Shown: piece by piece, positions 59,374 through 64,000 of the stretch
Position numbering within the stretch: position 1 is the first letter of the stretch
Layout of the letters: each line of letters opens with the position of its first letter
Assembly (NCBI RefSeq): GCF_964355755.1
Contig: NC_092675.1
Coordinates: 28,110,912-28,174,911, forward strand
Direction of reading: 5' to 3'
Length of the DNA: 64,000 nt
DNA from: Antedon mediterranea
Lineage: Eukaryota > Echinodermata > Crinoidea > Comatulida > Antedonidae
Notes under the pieces: model-generated
What the model was told of the DNA's origin: nothing
The model's database searches: none
The model's input: the letters and a program-made list of their open reading frames with translations, nothing else
Translations under genes and position numbers: made by a program

Positions 59374-59451
59374 CCCGCCCCTTTCTTATTTTAAGGCTCC
59401 GCCCATTGCCCTGAAATGAAGACTTTTACGACGAGCTCGAGTGTATATAAA
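59374..59451 (+). promoter_or_regulatory. TATA-type core promoter with GC boxes
   Basis: TATATAAA at 59444-59451 lies 60 bases before the ATG at 59512. CCCGCCCC (59374) and CTCCGCCC (near 59398) are GC-box-like. This is the only convincing TATA box next to a gene start in the window. Confidence 0.65.
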
Positions 59452-59511
59452 CAGATGACAGAGCAGAATATATCATTTCTACTTCTGATCCTCTTAAGAA
59501 GACACATCTGA

Positions 59512-61556
59512 ATGGCCTTCAGTAAGATGATTCTCCACTCATGGTTAGTGTTACTTCTCTGTGTTGCATGTAATCTGCACACCTCTGGAGCTGGTAAGTT
59601 TGAACGTAGTTAAGAATTAGTTAACCACTATAATTATAGGGTATTGAGTCAAGCATGATGACTCGTTTCAATAACTTACAGATTTTGAAAATCTCGGAAA
59701 TTGCATTTTTATGACTAGAGAAATAATCTCAGTAGGCCTACCATTACTAATTTTAAAGGTTTAAACACGGACCACACCAAGGTGATAATTACGCTCTTTT
59801 CAAATCCATCACTATGTTTAAAGAAAGTATAATAGGCTATAAATGCCCAGTAAAATTGACATTTCGCGCTCGCCACTGTTGATATTTTTGCTGGCTTCCT
59901 CCTCTTTGTCAACAAGGAGCCGTGCCCTTGAAAAATTACAAACCTCTCTCTGAGTGACAAATGGGCACTGGTTTGATGCGATATGTTTTTTTTCTAAGTT
60001 CGTAAAATTCTTAGGCCTCAATGTCCTTTTAAAATTACACTCATCAAAATCTTAGTACCGTCACTATGTTGAGCAAGTAAAGGCCAACTCAGACAGCGTC
60101 GTACGACGAGGCCCGACGACTCTCAAGTTGGTCTTAAAACGCCAAAAATTAAATGGCACCTCTAGTTGGCCGGAAATGACACTCTAATAATAGCGCGATC
60201 GCAATTGGCACAACGATCGTAGCCAGCTACTTTTTCCGCCGGTAAACACATTTGCGGTGAATGCTAACGTCAAGGGGTTCTCCCGAACCATAAAGACCTG
60301 AACAACATCGCTATGAGTGTAATTTGGGATCGACCTGTTTATATTGTTCTTTCCCAGCTAGCAAATTGGCGTCGGCATGCGTCGGCAGACGTCGATAAAG
60401 TCGCGGGCAAATTATCGACGTTGTTACAACGTTACGAAAACGTTTACCATAAGTCGTGAATTTAATGGTTGTTAGTCTAACGTCTTGCCGACGTCGTATT
60501 TCCGTTGAAAATGTGCCGACAAATGTGCCTTGCGATAACATAAATCCAACGTCTGTTTGACGTCGTTATCATTGGTTGGCACAACGTCTGCAAACGTCAA
60601 CATACTATAGTCGTTGTCAAAATTCAAACGTTGTCGCAACGTTTGAAATTTGACATTTTTTTTTTTTTTTTAATTTTCAATCGTTCTTTAATACATCGGA
60701 ATACAAAAAAAGCAGACATCAAACAGAGTAAAAATAAAAAAATTATACATAATCAATTCTCCTATATAAAAACCCTCTTATAAACTTATGGAAATACAGT
60801 TGTGCACGTCAAGTCAGCATATAGAGTGATACAAATATATGTTATAGAAGATTATCCCAGGCACTCCACTCTTCCCATTCTTCGGCTCTATTATTAATCA
60901 AACATCTAAACTTTTTAATTGTAAAGTAATATTTTACAAATCTTATGAGGCCGGTGGGTGAGAGGAGGCCCGAAAACTTACTTCTATATATATAAAACTT
61001 TAGTATTGACAAAAGTAAATTAATCCTATTGGATGGTGTATTACTCAAAAGAAGTTCACTTTCCAATACAAATATGCGAATATCTAGATTTCGAGAACAC
61101 CATTGAAAAAAAAAAAATTGCTTATCCATCTACTGATATTACAGAATAAATGATAAACTGTTTCTCTTTTAATGTTACAAAAGGAGCAGTTCTTCGTCAA
61201 TGTACTTAGTAATCTTAAGGTAAACTTTAGTTGTGAGGATACTGTAGTTAAGTCTATATTGGAACCATCGTAATTTTATGTTGTGGGTCACATTAAAAGT
61301 TGCAACATTAATTCCTTCCCATTCATGTTCCGAGATTTTACCCCACTTTTGTTTAGCTTTACAGTTAAAGTCTTTGTTTTGAATAAACTTATTATAGAAA
61401 GCTTTACATCATGTTTGGGGTTTGGTTATTGGTTCAAGTATGGGTAAATTTATTGGGTTTTGTAATTTAGTATTTATTTCTGTACCCAAAGAAGGGTATT
61501 TAGTTGCATAAATTGGTTATCCGCACTTGGCGGATAACCCCTTGTTATTGTCAGGA

Positions 61557-61588
<32 letters not shown>

Positions 61589-64000
61589 CTTTATTCTTCT
61601 TTTTTTCCACGAATTTTGTCCGCAGCATATCTCTATCTTCTGGCTACCATAAGATAGTGTAAATTTTTCATAACATTGAACTATAGCTGTAGATGTGCAG
61701 CCAAGATTTTGGACAATTTTGGAGTGGCGCAGCGTAAGTTACGCGCGATTTTATGAATTTCAATGATTGATCATAGATTAAAAACCAAAAGTCATTTTGT
61801 ATTGAAACTTGGTGAACATTTAAGTCATATCATGCGCAAACTTTCTATGGATTAAAAATGGCATGTTTCACATAAAGTTACGAGCGCACGCGCGTTTAAA
61901 ATTTCAAAATGCGTAAAATCAATTTCTAATCAACTTTCTACGCGTTTCAGGTCATTTTGAGCATTTCAAAAATTCCCACACATGCGCAATTTTTTACGCG
62001 CGCGTGCGCACTTAGCGCAGAAGCCTCTTTTTTTTGCTTGATTTTTGTTTTTTCAGCCTTTTCTAGTAAATTTACCAATTTTCAATCAATTTCGACTTCA
62101 AATCACGTCATACGAGCACGTAGAATTGAACAATTTGCGCGCGTTTTTGATGAAAAAGTTCAAAAATTCGTGAAAATTATGCCTTTTTTTAAAAAGTCAT
62201 AGATTCTAAACTCCGAGATGAAAATTTTTAAAATTTCAGATTCTGGAAGTAGATGAGTTATAGATATCAAAGCATGCTTCGATATGGCTAACCGGACATT
62301 GTGACGTCATCGTATGGCCACTCGAATATAAAATATAGGATTTTTGTCTCTTTCGCATAGCTCATCACATTTAATAGAGCGCATCTCCACTTATCCGTAT
62401 TCCATTTCCCTCCATTTTGTTATATTATCTAGGCCAATCAATTATCTTTCGCATAATCTACCATTTTTTAAATTGTGATGACATCATCATGTCCAAAAGC
62501 GTCAATAACTTTGGTCACTTATTTTCACCTATTCTGCACTGTATGTAGTACGTATACAGTATATAGTGTATACCGTATATACTCAGACGTGACGAAAAAT
62601 AGAGAGCGCACTGAAATTGTTGCAATGCCTTAATCGTTTTTCTGCGCGCAATATTCTAACGTATGACGTGCACGTGGCCTTTGCACTGCGGATAACCTAA
62701 CTCGTCCGTAGTGACGAGTTCAAATCTAGTTAATCCTTAGTATTTAAGGAAATTTTTTTTTTTCAACTTATAGTGTGTTTTGAAGTTTTCATAACTAAGC
62801 AAGGTTCCTCTATCCGAGATTAAATCATTTATGAACCTTACGCCACACTAATAATAATTGGTGTAAAAAATTGGAAAGTTATTGATTAGAATCGAATCAT
62901 TCAACCATATTGGTTCTTTTAGTACATTATAGTTTGTAGATGCCGTTGAATTATGAATAGCAATAAACTAGGACCATGAATGGAGAACATCTCTCCAGAA
63001 AAAATTGTTCATATTTTTCGACAGCCTGTGAATCATGCATGAGCCGTATTCAAAGATTGATTCAGTTTTTTTACCATAGCATATTTTGTTAAAAATACAT
63101 TGAGATTTCCAGTGTTGTTACGAATTCTTCGCATCCAACTAATCTTAACTGCCTTTATGTAACTTCGCTCGCTCCCCCTCTAGGAAGAAGTGTAGACGAT
63201 GGTTCTCGGAATGATAATGACCCGTGTAAAAAGGACGTTCTCCTTGTACGTTTTCTGTCGGTTACCATTATTGAAAATGTTTGACATTCGTAAAACTAAA
63301 CCTACTCTTTTTCACAGTGTCTTAGGTGATTAATAACATTTTAAAGTAGGCCTATATAGTGTGAATATTGTTTGGTAGGGCCCTTATAGGGCTGAGGTGG
63401 GGAGGTGGAGTTCATTTGAGGGAAGTGCTTATTCAAGGGATTTGTTTAACTTTTTAGTTTTAATAAATGGTAACATTTATAATCAAATAAAATCCTCTAA
63501 TAGATATAGGAAAAGTGGTAAAAAAAGAATAACAAATGCTTGGTAAATTGTAGATAACAGTGTGATGAATTCGACTACAAATAGTATCATTGTGTTACTA
63601 TAAATATATTTATAATACAATATTGTGTGTATAAATGTGGATGGGCGTTTATTAGATAGTTGGGTTTGGGTGCGGGTGGGGGGGGGGGGGAGGGAGCGCG
63701 ATTATTATTCAAAGTTATGTTTTATTTGGGAAGGCGTTTATTAAAATAAATGTCAAATGCTTGGTAAATTGTATATAACAGTGCGATGAATTCTACTACA
63801 AAATAGTATCATTGTGTTACTATAAATATAATACAATATTGTGTGTATAATTGTGGATGGGATCGATGTGGTTATGTTTTTATGGTGCGGAATCAAAAAT
63901 TACGTGGTCTACGCACGATTTAACGAAATCACGTTTGTAATCATGCTTCACAAGCATGAATCACAATTAAAATAAAATTTGGTACTCATAAATTTCAGGT
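59512..64000 (+). CDS. Secreted-protein gene, 5-prime part
   Basis: Exon 1 (59512-59593) encodes a classic signal peptide, MAFSKMILHSWLVLLLCVAC then NLHTSGA, and ends at GCTG|GTAAGT in phase 1. The next fitting exon is 63184-63245, after a strong pyrimidine tract (CGCTCGCTCCCCCTCTAG). In phase it reads RSVDDGSRNDNDPCKKDVLL and ends at CTT|GTACGT in phase 0. A further acceptor, AAATTTCAG, sits at the window edge (63997-63998), so a third exon would begin at 63999. The product is secreted, and its start is acidic with at least one Cys. No family can be named from 48 residues. Intron 1 has taken in a LINE, itself split by a Helitron-like element. Confidence 0.55.
60228..60352. repeat. Dispersed repeat, copy 2 (see 49834)
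   Basis: Same sequence and orientation as 49834-49965. Cut off after ATATTGTTCTTTC by a different repeat that begins CCAGCTAGCAAATTGG. Confidence 0.85.
60353..60655. repeat. CGTCG-rich dispersed element
   Basis: Starts CCAGCTAGCAAATTGGCGTC and is full of GACGTC/AACGTC words, unlike its AT-rich surroundings. It holds a 10-bp-arm hairpin (TCAAACGTTG, 60624-60646). It ends where the LINE tail begins. Probably a DNA-transposon fragment; class not determined. Confidence 0.6.
60656..61514 (-). mobile_element. L1/Tx1-like LINE, 3-prime part of ORF2
   Basis: On the minus strand, translation with frameshifts gives the C-terminal region of a LINE polymerase: KLRWFQYRLNYSILTTKVYL, then CSFCNIKRETVYHLFCN, the zinc-knuckle-like C..C..ET..HLF..C motif typical of L1-type ORF2 ends, then RINLLLSILKFYIYRSKFSG. 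The T16 run at 60656-60671 on the + strand is its poly(A) tail. Stops and frameshifts show it is dead. Confidence 0.85.
61515..62729 (+). mobile_element. Helitron-like non-autonomous insertion
   Basis: The right end carries an 8-bp-arm hairpin (AACTCGTC..GACGAGTT, 62699-62720), five bases, then CTAG followed by T: the layout of a Helitron 3-prime terminus (hairpin, CTRR). The left end starts with a hairpin of 10-bp arms (GGTTATCCGC acttg GCGGATAACC), and GGTTATCCGCA recurs inverted near 62697. A T30 run occupies 61559-61588. GC-rich GCGCGCGTGCGC words and no real ORF inside. It splits the LINE in two. Confidence 0.7.
62730..63159 (-). mobile_element. L1/Tx1-like LINE, upstream part
   Basis: Minus-strand frames read KAVKISWMRRIRNNTGNLN, LSKNMNNFFWRDVLHSW, PIWLNDSILINNFP and GVRFINDLISDRGTLLSYEN, in the order found in L1/Tx1 ORF2 between the polymerase core and the C-terminal zinc-knuckle-like region. 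Several stops and frameshifts. The 5-prime part is missing, as is usual for truncated LINE insertions. Confidence 0.85.
63533..63866. repeat. 221-bp period duplication (partial second copy)
   Basis: CAAATGCTTGGTAAATTGTA begins both copies (63533 and 63754); similarity runs through TAGTATCATTGTGTTACTAT to the AATGTGGATGGG / AATTGTGGATGGG ends. Confidence 0.92.
63662..63694 (+). other. G-quadruplex-type G-tract cluster
   Basis: GGGTTTGGGTGCGGGTGGG followed by a long G run and AGGG gives more than four G3+ tracts with loops of 3, 3 and 1. It lies between the two copies of the 221-bp duplication, in a predicted intron. Confidence 0.75.

Noticed and set aside
61957-62202. 81-codon frame in the Helitron-like element
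   Set aside because: It starts and runs through GCGCGC/TTTTTT low-complexity sequence and has no helicase or Rep motif.

Overview
The window is AT-rich, intron-bearing animal nuclear DNA. Spliceosomal GT..AG introns, a KEAP1 orthologue, a DHCR24 orthologue and a somatomedin-B family-B-like receptor, together with SINEs, MITEs, an L1/Tx1-like LINE and a Helitron-like insertion, point to a marine invertebrate deuterostome. An echinoderm is my best guess, but nothing in the sequence alone proves it. There are no bacterial operons, CRISPR arrays or phage genes.

Layout. 1-26.2 kb is mostly non-coding and repeat-rich: a 74/92-bp minisatellite (754-2140), several copies of a palindromic MITE, a 1.58-kb TIR element with nested inverted repeats (5075-6653), tRNA-type SINEs, a 0.88-kb TIR transposon with a Myb/SANT-like ORF remnant (22541-23422), and four weak candidate exons whose phases can be joined. 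26.3-30.8 kb (+) is a complete four-coding-exon KEAP1 gene. 32-34.3 kb holds an 85-bp tandem repeat, another MITE and a 5S-rRNA-derived SINE. 38.2-43.4 kb (-) is an eight-exon gene for an unrecognised 348-residue coiled-coil protein. 44.8-49.4 kb (+) is a seven-transmembrane receptor gene with an N-terminal somatomedin-B module; its ectodomain exon is tandemly duplicated. 51.7-56.7 kb (+) is a complete eight-exon DHCR24 gene. 59.4 kb to the right edge looks like the start of a small secreted-protein gene (TATA box, signal-peptide exon, one further short exon), with a LINE split by a Helitron-like element in its first intron.

How the genes relate. These are independent eukaryotic transcription units, not an operon. 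KEAP1 is the cytosolic redox sensor and CUL3 adaptor for NRF2-type factors; DHCR24 is the last-step sterol reductase in the ER; the receptor is a plasma-membrane protein; the coiled-coil protein is of unknown role. I see no evidence that they act in one pathway. Exon models are mine, built from splice-site consensus, reading-frame phase and remembered family sequences; no search was run.
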